64,000 nucleotides of DNA. Origin: Mucilaginibacter pankratovii. Lineage in GTDB: Bacteria; Bacteroidota; Bacteroidia; Sphingobacteriales; Sphingobacteriaceae. The notes under the pieces were generated by a model that saw nothing but the letters and a program-made list of their open reading frames with translations, was not told where the DNA came from and ran no database searches. A program made the position numbers and the translations under genes. The stretch spans positions 372,001-436,000 of the forward strand of contig NZ_JACWMY010000001.1 in assembly GCF_014773265.1 (NCBI RefSeq). Reading direction: 5' to 3'. Positions 55,062-64,000 of the stretch are shown here, piece after piece (position 1 is the first letter of the stretch; each line of letters starts with the position of its first letter).

Positions 55062-55574
55062 TTAATCTTCATTTACGAAAGACCTCAACATCCAGGTGTT
55101 CTTTTCTTTGAATTGCATAAAGCGGTTCACCATATCGTTGGTGCCATCGTCGCCGGCTTTGTCGGTTATCTCTAATATCTCGCGCTCCATTTCTATCAGG
55201 GCTGCCATATCTTCGATGATCGCCTTTACCATATCGGTATCCAGCAGGCCTATCGTGTTTATTTCTTTTAAAGTTGACTGGCTAATGTAATCCTTAAAGG
55301 TACTGTATGGCGGTTTGCCCAGGGTAAGGATGCGTTCGGCCAGTTCATCGATAGTGGTTAGCGCAGCCGTGTAAAGTTCTTCGAATTTTACGTGCAGGGT
55401 AAAAAAACTTTGGCCTTTAACGTTCCAGTGGCAGCCACGTAATTTTTGGTAGTGGATGTGGTAATTAGCTAACAGGTCGTTCAGGTGGTCTACAACCGGT
55501 TTTACCTTTTTTTCTTCTAAGCTGATCTCTTTAGCGTCCATAGTGTATTGTGTATATGTTTTGGTGGATAACAT
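55062..55574 (-). CDS. dps: Dps/ferritin-like DNA-binding stress protein
   Basis: A 170-residue protein starting at the ATG at 55572-55574; a longer frame adds 28 hydrophobic residues that look non-coding. The Dps signature is clear: HIHYQKLRGCHWNVKGQSFFTLHVKFEELY with the ferroxidase His, and DELAERILTLG with the Asp/Glu pair. Dps oxidises iron with hydrogen peroxide inside a 12-mer and protects DNA. It is divergent from a DUF4905 gene with a 65-bp gap. The upstream TACCTTTA near the start may be a -7 variant. Confidence 0.9.
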   Translation of the reverse strand: MLSTKTYTQYTMDAKEISLEEKKVKPVVDHLNDLLANYHIHYQKLRGCHWNVKGQSFFTLHVKFEELYTAALTTIDELAERILTLGKPPYSTFKDYISQSTLKEINTIGLLDTDMVKAIIEDMAALIEMEREILEITDKAGDDGTNDMVNRFMQFKEKNTWMLRSFVNED

Positions 55575-55639
55575 GCCTTTAGCGGCATTGTTTATAAAGG
55601 TAAGCACATTTGATATAATTGCCCATATTTGCAGCATAA

Positions 55640-56395
55640 ATGACAATTTTGCAACCATTACTCAGCCATAATTTCGGAGGCACTATCTGGCGGATGGAGA
55701 TAGACGAGCTTACCGATACAATGGTGGCAGAGATCCGCAACGAAACCGATAAGCAGGTAAGTTTTGTCTCCCTTAGCCTAAACACCGGCAAAATTTATTT
55801 CGAAGGCTTTAAAACCGATGAACGCTGGCTTACGGGTATCGAAGCTGTTTACGATGGCGTTGCCCTGCTACACTACTACAAGCACGAAAGCGGTCCCGAG
55901 CACAAAGGTATCATCGCTATCGATGCATGTACCTCGGCAGCGCTTTGGAGCAACTACAGCAACGCTTTCGATCACCTTAGCATTAACGGACCGGTGGTTT
56001 ATAACACCAGCCTCCAGCCTAAAAAATTACTGATGGCCGATATAAAAACCGGGCAGGTGCAGCGCGGCTACCAGGCGGCGGATAAACCTTTGCCCAATAG
56101 TATAGTCATACCTGCAATAACATCTGCAAACCAATTTGTTCCGGGAACGTTACCTGTGCCTTTTGGAAATATAGTGCATTACCTTAATCACAATAATTAT
56201 AGAATTGTATCTTTGCACGCGTTAAAAAACGGTGTGCTGCAACAGCATATCTATATTATGGCCGGTATAGAAGTGTTGTATACCGATTTATTGAACAGCG
56301 GTATACAAAAATTACAACCCGAGGCGTTTGTATTACATAAAAATGCCCTGGTTTACATTAAAAATAAAACAGAAATTATCGTATTACCCCTCTAA
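55640..56395 (+). CDS. DUF4905 protein
   Basis: A 251-residue protein without signal peptide. The sequence is beta-rich and repetitive in style (TIWRMEIDE, YFEGFKTDERWLTGIEAVYDGVALLHYY, HLSINGPVVYNTSL), like a propeller-type fold; it matches my recollection of the Bacteroidota-only DUF4905 family, function unknown. The downstream LysM protein starts 21 bp later and the uridine kinase overlaps that, so these three may be one operon. Confidence 0.7.
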   Translation: MTILQPLLSHNFGGTIWRMEIDELTDTMVAEIRNETDKQVSFVSLSLNTGKIYFEGFKTDERWLTGIEAVYDGVALLHYYKHESGPEHKGIIAIDACTSAALWSNYSNAFDHLSINGPVVYNTSLQPKKLLMADIKTGQVQRGYQAADKPLPNSIVIPAITSANQFVPGTLPVPFGNIVHYLNHNNYRIVSLHALKNGVLQQHIYIMAGIEVLYTDLLNSGIQKLQPEAFVLHKNALVYIKNKTEIIVLPL

Positions 56396-56416
56396 AATAC
56401 TGTATAATAATTGATT

Positions 56417-57460
56417 ATGAAGTTAAAGATCCTGTTAGTATCCACCATATTCCTCACACTTTCGGCATCACTGTTTGCCCGCCCGCTGGTTGACTCCATT
56501 GGTGTGGAGAACCTGAACGGCAAGAAAGTGATCCTCCACAAGCTGGATCCGAAAGATAATTACTACTCCATTGGCCGCAAATATGGCGTTAGCCCCAAAG
56601 CTATTATCGAGTTTAACAGCAACGCCAGTATGCAAATTGGCAAAGTAATAAAAGTACCTACCGAGCGCCCTTTTAGCGGCGACGCGCCTGCATCTGCTGT
56701 AGTAACTGCTACGCCAGCGCAGCAGCCGCAAACCAAACCAGTGGTACAGCAACCGGTAACTACCACACCACCGGTTAACACGCCGGTAGTAAGCCAGCAA
56801 GTGGCAACAACTACTCCGCCTGCTGTAAAACCGGCAGAGCAAAAGATAGAGCAGAAAACAGCCCAGGAAGTTGCCAATAGCAATGTAAGCGGCATTACTG
56901 TACAACAATATAAAGTTGGCGCAGGCGAAACCCTTTACTCTATAGCCAAGCGCTTTGGCACTACGGTAGATGATATCACCGCAACCAATAAACTTACATC
57001 AACCATTGTACCGGGCCAGGTTTTAACCATCCGCTCGGGTGTGCCTGCTACACCACCGCCTCCGCCCCCAGTTGCGCACCCTGTTGATACCGCGCTTGCC
57101 AAACGCGACAGCACTTATGTGGCATCTCCGGCAGATTCATTGGCCGATAAACGCGCGGGAGCCAGTAAATACGGCTTATTTGAAAAAAATGAAAAGGGCG
57201 TGGCCACCTGGATAGACGATGCCAGCCTCGACCCGAATAAAAAACTGATACTGCACCGTACCGCCCCTATTGGTACCGTAATGCGGATCACCAACCCTAT
57301 GACGGGTAAAAGCACCTTTGCCAAAGTAGTTGGTCGCTTTACTGACAATCAATCTACCCAGGGGGTAATGATCGTGATGACCAAAAACGTTGCCGAAACT
57401 ATTGGCGCTATTGATAAACGTTTCCATGTAACTATTAGCTACGGTACTCCTAATGAATAA
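56417..57460 (+). CDS. LysM and DPBB (RlpA-like) cell-wall protein
   Basis: A 347-residue exported protein (signal MKLKILLVSTIFLTLSAS; ATG at 56417, two codons after a TTG). Two LysM domains, about 30-80 (YYSIGRKYGVSPKAIIEFN) and about 160-208 (YKVGAGETLYSIAKRFGTT), are separated by a Pro/Thr/Gln-rich linker (about 85-155). The C-terminus (about 245-347; YGLFEKNEKGVATWID, HRTAPIGTVMRITNP, VVGRFTDN) is a double-psi beta-barrel related to RlpA and septal-ring proteins. It should bind or act on peptidoglycan. The uridine kinase start overlaps the stop by 8 bp. Confidence 0.87.
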   Translation: MKLKILLVSTIFLTLSASLFARPLVDSIGVENLNGKKVILHKLDPKDNYYSIGRKYGVSPKAIIEFNSNASMQIGKVIKVPTERPFSGDAPASAVVTATPAQQPQTKPVVQQPVTTTPPVNTPVVSQQVATTTPPAVKPAEQKIEQKTAQEVANSNVSGITVQQYKVGAGETLYSIAKRFGTTVDDITATNKLTSTIVPGQVLTIRSGVPATPPPPPPVAHPVDTALAKRDSTYVASPADSLADKRAGASKYGLFEKNEKGVATWIDDASLDPNKKLILHRTAPIGTVMRITNPMTGKSTFAKVVGRFTDNQSTQGVMIVMTKNVAETIGAIDKRFHVTISYGTPNE

Positions 57461-58091
57461 ACCTTATGTAATTGGTGTTGCCGGCGGAAGCGGAAGTGGC
57501 AAGACCTTTTTTTTGAAGTCCTTTTTAGCGCATTTTACACCCGAAGAAGTATGCCTGGTATCGCAGGATGATTATTATATCCCCGTGGCGCATAACATGA
57601 CCAAGGAGGAAAATAAGCTCTACAACTTCGATCTGCCGAGCACCATTGACGCCGACCTGTTCGAGAGCGATATCAGCAAGCTGATGCGCTGGGAAACTGT
57701 TTACCAAAAGGAATACACCTTTAACAATCCCGATATCGTCCCCAGGATATTGGAGATAAAGCCTGCCCCTATTATTATCGTGGAAGGCTTGTTCATCCTC
57801 CACTTCCAAAAAATAGCAAACGACCTCGACATGACCATCTTCATCGAAGCCGATGAAGAGATAGCCCTCCGTCGCCGCCTAAAACGCGACCTGGCCGAAC
57901 GCGGTTACTCTAATGAAGACGCTTATTATAAATGGGTAAACCATGTGGTACCGTCTTATAAAGAGTACCTGCTGCCCCACCGCGACAAGTGCGCCAAGGT
58001 GATTATCAACAACGGCACAGTTGCAGATGATATCTTTAGGGTAACGGATGAAATTTCGCAGGAATTGCGGGAACGGATATTAGGGAAGTAA
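57453..58091 (+). CDS. udk: Uridine kinase
   Basis: A 212-residue kinase of the uridine/cytidine salvage pathway. The P-loop is GGSGSGKT (residues 11-18); YDLD-like YNFDLPSTID (substrate contact), IVEGLFIL and the DMTIFIEADEEIALRRRLKRD segment are as in Udk/phosphoribulokinase-fold enzymes. It overlaps the upstream LysM gene by 8 bp, implying coupling, and its stop abuts the convergent lipoprotein gene (58092). Confidence 0.92.
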   Translation: MNKPYVIGVAGGSGSGKTFFLKSFLAHFTPEEVCLVSQDDYYIPVAHNMTKEENKLYNFDLPSTIDADLFESDISKLMRWETVYQKEYTFNNPDIVPRILEIKPAPIIIVEGLFILHFQKIANDLDMTIFIEADEEIALRRRLKRDLAERGYSNEDAYYKWVNHVVPSYKEYLLPHRDKCAKVIINNGTVADDIFRVTDEISQELRERILGK

Positions 58092-58604
58092 TTAGTTATA
58101 CGAGAGGCTACTTATAGCGGAATTGAAGGCGGCTATATTTGCCGGCCTTACGTTTAGATAGATTATATAAATGGCGGGTTCGCCGATTTTCCTAATTCCG
58201 AATCTCCTGCTTTTTAGTGGCTGAAAATCTTCCAGTTCTTCTTTAATATCTTCCTCGTCAATTAATTGTTTGAATTTTTCGTTGGAAAGATTAAATCGCA
58301 TTGCAGGCCTGCGTAGCTTTTCCGGCAAGTACAGAATTACAACACTTTCACTATCCTTAAACATTAATTGATGTTTAAAAAACCAGCTTGTAGTACGCTC
58401 TACAGATTGCAGTCCCAGGGGAATCAATAATTTATATTCTTTATCTCGTATTATAGTGCGGTCAAGTTTCATCGGCAAACATTTCGGAACGGTAAATTCA
58501 GTTAATTTCTCAGCGGCCTCAGAAGAGATATGTTTTGTAGCGCATCCAAAACAGATGGTTACAATGGAAATCAATAAATACTTGTAAAAACACCGCAGCG
58601 ACAT
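58092..58604 (-). CDS. Hypothetical AT-rich lipoprotein
   Basis: A 170-residue lipoprotein (TICFGC, Cys21). The rest alternates strand-like and charged segments (MKLDRTIIRDKEYKLLIPLG, TSWFFKHQLMF, YLPEKLRRPAMRFN) and ends in IYIIYLNVRP. I recognise no domain. It abuts the uridine kinase stop. Its composition is AT-rich relative to neighbours, which may mean recent acquisition or relaxed selection. Confidence 0.6.
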   Translation of the reverse strand: MSLRCFYKYLLISIVTICFGCATKHISSEAAEKLTEFTVPKCLPMKLDRTIIRDKEYKLLIPLGLQSVERTTSWFFKHQLMFKDSESVVILYLPEKLRRPAMRFNLSNEKFKQLIDEEDIKEELEDFQPLKSRRFGIRKIGEPAIYIIYLNVRPANIAAFNSAISSLSYN

Positions 58605-58677
58605 ACTTCAATATTATTTCGAAGTACAATGTAGTGAAAGGTAGGGAATTTTTAAGAGGTTGCTGTATATTAAAGTA

Positions 58678-58947
58678 CTAATCGCAGTTAAGCAACAGTT
58701 CGTAGTATTTCTTCATTAAAACGGTATCGTAATTTACGAGGGAATTGTAGGCTTCGGTAACCAGTTCGTTCAAAATTGAAGAACCAAGCTGCCCTGCCCC
58801 GTTTGGGATAGAATCGTAATAGGTAATAAGCTCTTTAACCCTTATAATTTCGTACAATAATTGCTGGATGAGATCGGTGTTTTGCCCATCGCCCATACCC
58901 CGCGAATTATTCAGAAAACCTAAAGGATCGTTGGTGGTAGATGTCAT
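58678..58947 (-). CDS. Small conserved-looking hypothetical protein
   Basis: An 89-residue soluble protein; I take the ATG at 58945-58947 (MTSTTNDPLGFL), since the nearby TTG two codons earlier is not needed. Mostly helical, with QNTDLIQQLLYEIIRVKELI and YNSLVNYDTVLMKKYYELL. There is no signal peptide or known motif. It lies upstream of pnp in the plus direction but is transcribed away from it; between them is a terminator at 59061-59089. Confidence 0.55.
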   Translation of the reverse strand: MTSTTNDPLGFLNNSRGMGDGQNTDLIQQLLYEIIRVKELITYYDSIPNGAGQLGSSILNELVTEAYNSLVNYDTVLMKKYYELLLNCD

Positions 58948-59060
58948 TTGCAAAACAAGGATCCGGCTAAATGTTTCTCAATATATCTTTACTTAAGCCT
59001 AAGTAACCACTAAGGTTTGCATTTTGTTTTGATTTTTTATCAAAAATTTTAAATTAAATA

Positions 59061-59089
59061 GCAAAACCCTCTTTTTGGGAGGGTTTTGC
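59061..59089. terminator. Hairpin terminator at the 3' end of pnp
   Basis: An 11-bp perfect stem, GCAAAACCCTC (59061-59071) and GAGGGTTTTGC (59079-59089), followed on the minus strand by a T-rich tract. The pnp stop is at 59106, so this fits its 3' end. Confidence 0.75.
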
Positions 59090-59105
59090 GTATAAATCAA
59101 GAAGA

Positions 59106-61232
59106 TTATTTGTTTGAATCTGGCCTTGGCAACAAAACTTTGCGCGAAAGTTTCAGTTTACCTTGCTTATCAACGTCGAGCAGTTTCACACGTACTTCAT
59201 CGCCTACATTAAAGATCCCATCCATGGTCTCTATCCTGCGGTGATCAATTTCTGATATATGTAACAAGCCATCTTTACCCGGCATAATTTCAACAAATGC
59301 ACCAAACGGCATTATTGATTTTACTTTACCTTCGTAGATCTCGCCAACTTCCGGTTTAGAAGCGATGTTGCGGATACGGGTTAAAGCGGCGTCGATAGAA
59401 GCCTTGTTATCGGCAAATACCTGTACAATACCCTGGTTGTCTTTCTCTTCGATAGAGATGGTAGCACCAGTCTCACGTTGCATTTCCTGGATGATCTTGC
59501 CACCGGGCCCGATAACCGCACCAATAAATTCTTTGTCGATTTTAATGGTAACGATACGTGGAGCGTGTGGTTTGTAATCTTCGCGTGGCGCGGTAATGGT
59601 TTTTGCCATTTCGCCAAGGATATGTAAACGGCCTTCTTTTGCCTGGTCTAAAGCGTTAGTAAGCACTTCGTAAGAAAGACCATTAATTTTCAGGTCCATC
59701 TGTACAGCAACAATACCGTTTTTGGTTCCCGTTACTTTAAAGTCCATATCACCTAAGTGATCCTCATCGCCAAGGATATCAGAAAGGATAGCATATTTGG
59801 TACCCATTTCGTTGGTGATCAATCCCATCGCGATACCTGATACCGGGTTGGTGATCTTAATACCTGCATCCATCAAAGCCAATGTACCGGCGCAAACCGT
59901 AGCCATTGATGAAGAACCGTTAGACTCAAGGATATCAGAAACGATACGGATAGTATATGGGTTCTCATCTTCGTGTGGTAACACACGTTTCAACGAACGC
60001 ATAGCCAAGTTACCGTGACCTATCTCGCGGCGGCCTGCACCTCTGTTAGGGCGAACCTCACCGGTAGAAAAACCAGGGAAATTGTAGTGCAACAGGAATT
60101 TTTGATAACCGTTGATGAAAGCACCATCTATCATTTGCTCATCGTCCTTAGCGCCTAAGGTAACGGTGGTTAATGCCTGGGTTTCGCCACGGGTGAACAC
60201 AGCAGAACCGTGTGCAGATGGCAGGTAACTAATTTCGCTCCAGATAGGGCGAATTTGTTTGGTATGGCGACCGTCTAAACGTTTGCCTTCATCCAAAACA
60301 AGGTTACGGATGGCATCATATTCCACATCGTGGTAGTATTTTTTGGCAAGTGATTTGGTGATATCGTCAATTTCGCCTAAAGTAGCGATGTAAGCATCAC
60401 GTACTTCTTTAAATTTTGCAGAACGCTCATCTTTTGCAGATGCAGAAGATGCGATATCATATACCTGCTGGTAAGTAGCTTCGTAGATCGCTTGCTTCAG
60501 ATCTTCGTTGCTATGCTCGTGGCTGTAGGTACGTTTAACGGTTTTACCAACTTCTTCAGCAAGTTCAATTTGCGCTAAACACTGAATTTTAATGGCAGTG
60601 TGTGCAAACTTAATTGCTTCAACCAGTTCAGCTTCCTGTATCTCGGCACTTTCGCCTTCCACCATGTTGATGTCGTGCTGGTTACCTGCTACAATAAACT
60701 CAAGGGTTGCAGTTTTTAACTGGGTAAGGGTTGGGTTGATCACCAGTTGGCCATCAACTTTAGCAACACGCACTTCAGATATCGGCCCGTTGAAAGGGAT
60801 ATCAGAAACAGCTAATGCTGCAGAAGCCGCTAAACCTGCCAGTGCATCCGGCATAATGTCTTTGTCGGCCGAAATCAGAGAGATCATCACTTGTGTATCA
60901 GCGTGATAATCTTCTGGGAACATAGGGCGCAATGCACGGTCAACCAAACGGGAGATCAAAACCTCGTAGTCTGACAAACGTGCCTCGCGGCGTAAAAAAC
61001 CACCCGGGATACGGCCGGTGGAAGCGTATTTCTCTTGGTAGTCTACAGAAAGAGGTAAGAAATCAATGCCCTCTTTTGCTTCTCGTGATGATACTACGGT
61101 AGCTAATAACATGGTATCACCCATCTTAATCACTACAGAGCCATCAGCTTGTTTAGCCAGTTTACCGGTTTCGATCTCAATGGTGCGGCCGTCACCTAAA
61201 TCAATTACCTTTTTAATTACGTTTAAACTCAT
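59106..61232 (-). CDS. pnp: Polyribonucleotide nucleotidyltransferase (PNPase)
   Basis: A 708-residue exoribonuclease that degrades RNA phosphorolytically. I start at the ATG at 61230-61232 ([16 protein letters not shown]); seven further codons upstream are possible. Two RNase PH domains ([18 protein letters not shown] and [33 protein letters not shown]), a KH domain (about 560-610, [21 protein letters not shown]) and a C-terminal S1 domain (about 625-700, [28 protein letters not shown]) are all in place. The rpsO gene lies upstream on the same strand, the classic rpsO-pnp order, separated by a terminator. Confidence 0.97.
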   Translation of the reverse strand: MSLNVIKKVIDLGDGRTIEIETGKLAKQADGSVVIKMGDTMLLATVVSSREAKEGIDFLPLSVDYQEKYASTGRIPGGFLRREARLSDYEVLISRLVDRALRPMFPEDYHADTQVMISLISADKDIMPDALAGLAASAALAVSDIPFNGPISEVRVAKVDGQLVINPTLTQLKTATLEFIVAGNQHDINMVEGESAEIQEAELVEAIKFAHTAIKIQCLAQIELAEEVGKTVKRTYSHEHSNEDLKQAIYEATYQQVYDIASSASAKDERSAKFKEVRDAYIATLGEIDDITKSLAKKYYHDVEYDAIRNLVLDEGKRLDGRHTKQIRPIWSEISYLPSAHGSAVFTRGETQALTTVTLGAKDDEQMIDGAFINGYQKFLLHYNFPGFSTGEVRPNRGAGRREIGHGNLAMRSLKRVLPHEDENPYTIRIVSDILESNGSSSMATVCAGTLALMDAGIKITNPVSGIAMGLITNEMGTKYAILSDILGDEDHLGDMDFKVTGTKNGIVAVQMDLKINGLSYEVLTNALDQAKEGRLHILGEMAKTITAPREDYKPHAPRIVTIKIDKEFIGAVIGPGGKIIQEMQRETGATISIEEKDNQGIVQVFADNKASIDAALTRIRNIASKPEVGEIYEGKVKSIMPFGAFVEIMPGKDGLLHISEIDHRRIETMDGIFNVGDEVRVKLLDVDKQGKLKLSRKVLLPRPDSNK

Positions 61233-61405
61233 CTTGTTTGTGTTGTGGGGCACTTTTCATCTTCAGGAGCACCCCGGTTTTTTTATGTGTGTGTGTATAA
61301 TAATGTTTCGATGCGTATGTTTTTACCGGTTTTCATCCGGAATTTGAAGCATTTTGGCTGGTTTTATAGGTTTATAAGGGGCAGCAAATAATGGTTTCAA
61401 AAAGT

Positions 61406-61440
61406 AAAAAAGCCATCCTGCACAATGCGGACGGCTTTTT
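61406..61440 (-). terminator. Terminator after rpsO
   Basis: On the minus strand AAAAAGCCGTCC is followed by a 10-nt loop and GGATGGCTTTTTT; one G-U pair in an otherwise complete stem, then a T-run. It lies 18 bp past the rpsO stop and ahead of pnp, so part of transcription must read through to reach pnp unless pnp has its own promoter. Confidence 0.8.
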
Positions 61441-61458
61441 GAAAAATATTCAGGAGGA

Positions 61459-61737
61459 TTACTTAATGATATCCCTCAGCGCCAAGGCCTTGATGATAGC
61501 ACGATACCTGTTGATATCTTTTTTGAACAGGTATGCCAGCAATCCGCGGCGTTTACCTACTAATTTTTGAAGCGATAACTGGGTAGAAAAATCGTGTTTG
61601 TTTTTCTTAAGGTGACCAGTTAAATGCGCTATGCGGTAAGTAAATAATGCTACCTGTCCTTCGGTTGTACCTGTGTCGGCGGCACTCTTACCATGTTTTG
61701 CAAAGATCTCTGCCTTTGCTTCGTTACTTAAATACAT
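61459..61737 (-). CDS. rpsO: 30S ribosomal protein S15
   Basis: A 92-residue protein matching bS15/uS15: the N-terminal MYLSNEAKAEIFAKHGKS, then DTGTTEGQVALFTYRIAHLTGHLKKNKHDFSTQLSLQKLVGKRRGLLAYL. It binds 16S rRNA at the h20-22 junction during 30S assembly. A promoter with a perfect -7 box lies at 61783-61813. Transcribed in the same direction as pnp. Confidence 0.97.
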   Translation of the reverse strand: MYLSNEAKAEIFAKHGKSAADTGTTEGQVALFTYRIAHLTGHLKKNKHDFSTQLSLQKLVGKRRGLLAYLFKKDINRYRAIIKALALRDIIK

Positions 61738-61782
61738 TACGTAAATAATATTAAAGCGTTTAAAATTCTATTAATTGTGGCG

Positions 61783-61813
61783 CAAAGATACGGTTAAGCT
61801 TTTATATGTACAA
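61783..61813 (-). promoter_or_regulatory. Promoter of rpsO
   Basis: On the minus strand TTG (61811-61813), 20 nt, then TATCTTTG (61783-61790), a perfect TTG-N20-TAnnTTTG promoter. The leader to the ATG is about 40-45 nt, unlike the other short-leader genes here. Confidence 0.7.
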
Positions 61814-61904
61814 GGGGTGGTTTGAAATGTTTATCGGGAAGTGGTTGTAATGTTTTAAGGTTGTAAAATTGCAGGGTTAAGGAACTGGTTTTGATGAGGT
61901 TTTC

Positions 61905-62025
61905 GTCTCCGCAGGGTCTCTTGATAGAGGATCCTGCGGCGGCGGGACATTCAGCCGTGATATTGGTCCCACGGTTTTGCTCAACGGTGCCGCAGGGTCC
62001 TTTTTCAAAGAGACCCTGCGGGGAC
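61905..62025. repeat. 121-bp nested inverted-repeat element (cloverleaf-like)
   Basis: The outer arms GTCTCCGCAGGGTCTCTT (61905-61922) and AAGAGACCCTGCGGGGAC (62008-62025) pair at 17 of 18 positions. Inside, hairpins form at about 61909-61939 and at 61990-62021 (CCGCAGGGTC/GACCCTGCGG), and a middle stem pairs CCGTG and GGGAC with CACGG and GTCCC. It lies between rpsO and the peptidase gene, ending 6 bp before the peptidase stop codon at 62031. Confidence 0.75.
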
Positions 62026-62030
62026 AGGAA

Positions 62031-64000
62031 CTATTTTAACAATATATCCTTTGCCCTATCAAGCAATTCATCTCTGCCCGCTTTTATGCCTGCAATGGTT
62101 GGTTTTATGAGAACATCTATTTTTACACCTTTCCTCTGCGTTTCTGCACCATCAGGATAATAAACGCCTATCCCCGATATCATGGTAGAAATTCCGCCGG
62201 GCAGCGCTATGGAAGAAACATTGCCATCGGCTCCGGCTGTTGTGCTGCCTATTACCGTAACATTTGGCGAGCTTTGGAAACACATGGTGGTGTATTCTGC
62301 CTGGCTTTGCGATGTTTCATTAACAATAACCACAATTTTACCTTTATACACACCGGAGGGTGCCGGCGGTATAGCTATTGGTTCGCCTATAACAAACAAA
62401 CCTGGCCGGCTAATACTGCCCGTGGAGAATTTCACAAATGGAGTATTATTGGTTTTTATATACGGCCCAAAAGTGTAAGGCATAAATTCCGAAGGGTAAC
62501 AACGCATATCCACAATGATACCTCTGGTTTGCTCAAACAGGGCCTTGATAGCATCAAGGTCTTTATTATGATACTTACCCGGGTATAGGTACCCTATGTT
62601 TTTATCCATTAAATAAAAACCTTTTCCTTTCGGGTTGGGGTCGTAATCTGCGGCGTAATTTATCTTAGCCATTGGCAGCATATTAATTATAGCCGTAAAT
62701 TGCTTACCGTCGCGCTGCAGGTTAAGTGTAAGCTTGTCTCTACTACTCCGCAATAAAAAGGCTAAAGGCAAATCCCGTAATTGCGCAGCGTAATTAGATG
62801 CTGGCGTATAAGGCAGGTACTTTTTTATCAGTTCGGTTACCGGTTTACCGTTTATCGCGGTGATCATATCCCCCGGCTTTACCAGTTCTTTAACGTTTAA
62901 AGTATCGTTATAATAACCTGTTACCACCAACTGCTCCTCCACAAACTTGGCCTTAAAAGGGACCGCATTTTTACCCTTATAATCATTTAGCACCCGGTTG
63001 CTACCCCATATATTGGCATGGGTATCGTGCACGCGCGCGATCAGGGCGAGCGTATTCAACGTATATTCCGTCGCATTCGCCGATCGAACAAATTTCGGCA
63101 TGCAGTCTACCAATACATCGTTCCAGTTCTCTGCAATAAGGTGTTTGTACGGAAAGTAGTATTGTATCATGCTCCAATACCTGTATAAGCTGAGCAGCCT
63201 GTAGCCGGCATCGGGATATTTCATAGCGCTGTAGGCCATTTCGTTTGTAAAAACAGGGTTGCCAACGCCTGGCGCCAGGCTCACATAATAGTTTTTGGCA
63301 ATTGCTTGGTTATTCAACATATTACTTAATTCACCCGTTAAGGTTTTGCTTAATACCTTACCATTAAATAACTGCCCGTAATCAGGTGACAGTTTAATAT
63401 TATTGCCTTTATACGGCACACAAGTAGAGCATTTTGGCACAGGCCCGAGGCCTTTAAGCCAGTTTGCAAGCGCCGCGCTTAATTCATCATTGTTACCGGC
63501 TTTTAAAACAGCAGGCATCACCCTGAATAATTCGGCATCCATATTTACATCGCCTTTGGCAACATTTGGATGATGATACTTTATAAAACCCCATACCTGC
63601 CCAAGCATTGTTAAATTGCTTATTTGCTGTTTCCCTAACAGTACCGTATCTATTTTTGATCCTTTGTTAAAAGCGGTATCTCGTTCTGCTTTTGCCATCT
63701 CTCTTTCTATTGCTTTTGCCTGCTGTACGGGCTGTCCGTCGATAAACAGCCGGAAATTGTCAACCCACATTTTCCCCTTTCCCACCAGCAATCCGCCCAG
63801 GTGTATGTTTACGGCTTTAGTTTCATCGTATGGCAATTCAATCACATATTCTTTCCAGTCGGTAGTGCCGGTTATTCCCCTGTCCTGCATATTATCAAAA
63901 GCCTGGCTGCCATCCACACGAAGCCATAAGCCGGCATAGCCGGCGGTTACGTTTTCGGTTTTAACATATCCTCTCAGCTCTACTTTATTGCCCTTAAATG
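62031..64000 (-). CDS. S41-family peptidase, N-terminus beyond right edge (partial)
   Basis: About 656 residues are visible; the frame stays open to the window edge, so the true start is outside. Order: a beta-rich jelly-roll-like segment near the edge (WVDNFRLFIDG), a linker, an uncharacterised helical part (TMLGQVWGFIKYHHP), a PDZ-like unit (KPGDMITAINGKPV) and the S41 core. The Ser is probably in VNETSQSQAEYTTM; GVYKGKIVVIVNETS and STTAGADGN also fit the C-terminal processing protease family. Lipobox or signal is not visible. Such proteins are common in Bacteroidota; substrate unknown. Confidence 0.85.
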   Translation of the reverse strand, partial: FKGNKVELRGYVKTENVTAGYAGLWLRVDGSQAFDNMQDRGITGTTDWKEYVIELPYDETKAVNIHLGGLLVGKGKMWVDNFRLFIDGQPVQQAKAIEREMAKAERDTAFNKGSKIDTVLLGKQQISNLTMLGQVWGFIKYHHPNVAKGDVNMDAELFRVMPAVLKAGNNDELSAALANWLKGLGPVPKCSTCVPYKGNNIKLSPDYGQLFNGKVLSKTLTGELSNMLNNQAIAKNYYVSLAPGVGNPVFTNEMAYSAMKYPDAGYRLLSLYRYWSMIQYYFPYKHLIAENWNDVLVDCMPKFVRSANATEYTLNTLALIARVHDTHANIWGSNRVLNDYKGKNAVPFKAKFVEEQLVVTGYYNDTLNVKELVKPGDMITAINGKPVTELIKKYLPYTPASNYAAQLRDLPLAFLLRSSRDKLTLNLQRDGKQFTAIINMLPMAKINYAADYDPNPKGKGFYLMDKNIGYLYPGKYHNKDLDAIKALFEQTRGIIVDMRCYPSEFMPYTFGPYIKTNNTPFVKFSTGSISRPGLFVIGEPIAIPPAPSGVYKGKIVVIVNETSQSQAEYTTMCFQSSPNVTVIGSTTAGADGNVSSIALPGGISTMISGIGVYYPDGAETQRKGVKIDVLIKPTIAGIKAGRDELLDRAKDILLK

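Noticed and set aside
1..64000. tRNA, rRNA, CRISPR array, prophage or insertion sequence
   Set aside because: No cloverleaf tRNA with CCA context, no repeat-spacer array, and no transposase or phage genes were visible; absence by eye is not proof.

Overview
This looks like a chromosomal window from a Bacteroidota bacterium of the Sphingobacteriaceae type (Mucilaginibacter/Pedobacter-like). That placement is inferred from gene content and signals, not from a search: a SusC/SusD pair, a hybrid two-component regulator (propeller-HK-REC-AraC), TAnnTTTG-type -7 promoter boxes, no clear Shine-Dalgarno sites, a short archaeal/eukaryote-type ProRS, and OmpP1/FadL, TIGR02757 and DUF4905 proteins. I see no rRNA, tRNA, CRISPR array, phage or insertion sequence.

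Layout. (1) 1-20838, all on the minus strand: a polysaccharide utilisation locus. In transcription order it is an HTCS regulator, a CRTAC1/FG-GAP lipoprotein, a vanadium-haloperoxidase-like lipoprotein, SusC, SusD, a GH5-ricin lectin lipoprotein, a GH30 enzyme, a GH2 enzyme and a GH35 enzyme cut by the left edge. The enzymes suggest a beta-galactan, possibly beta-1,6-galactan side chains of arabinogalactan. (2) 21207-28471, plus strand: a signalling cluster of a 1,882-residue soluble hybrid kinase with nine exact 92-residue HAMP-type units (like fungal Nik1/Os-1 kinases), a REC-HK protein and a lone receiver. (3) 28510-34438: cold-shock protein divergent from topoisomerase III, aspartate kinase, a stress-type small protein, an SRPBCC lipoprotein and an SDR. 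(4) 34581-40766: a TetR-controlled RND efflux operon with two matching candidate operators. (5) 41045-50080: mnmE, a nucleoid-associated protein, small proteins, a gene remnant, a DUF4394 lipoprotein, a DUF5655 pair, a flavin oxidoreductase, TIGR02757 and a Cys/Met-metabolism PLP enzyme. (6) 50167-61737: proS, a Gly/Tyr-rich lipoprotein, an OmpP1/FadL porin, a hairpin-flanked orphan gene, Dps, DUF4905, a LysM-DPBB protein, uridine kinase, two hypotheticals, pnp and rpsO. (7) 62031-64000: an S41 peptidase cut by the right edge.

How the genes work together. In the locus, SusC/SusD would bind and import glycans cut by the surface GH5 and GH30 enzymes, the GH2 and GH35 enzymes would finish the oligosaccharides, and the HTCS would sense a breakdown product. 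The role of the haloperoxidase-like/CRTAC1 pair is unknown. The HAMP-array kinase and its two neighbours could form a phosphorelay with five receivers and two kinase cores.

A second theme is noncoding architecture. Between about 42 and 62 kb there are at least seven different palindromic or tandem short elements, one of which sits in frame inside a protein gene. Several genes also have a -7 promoter box only 3-9 nt before the start codon, which predicts leaderless or nearly leaderless mRNAs.
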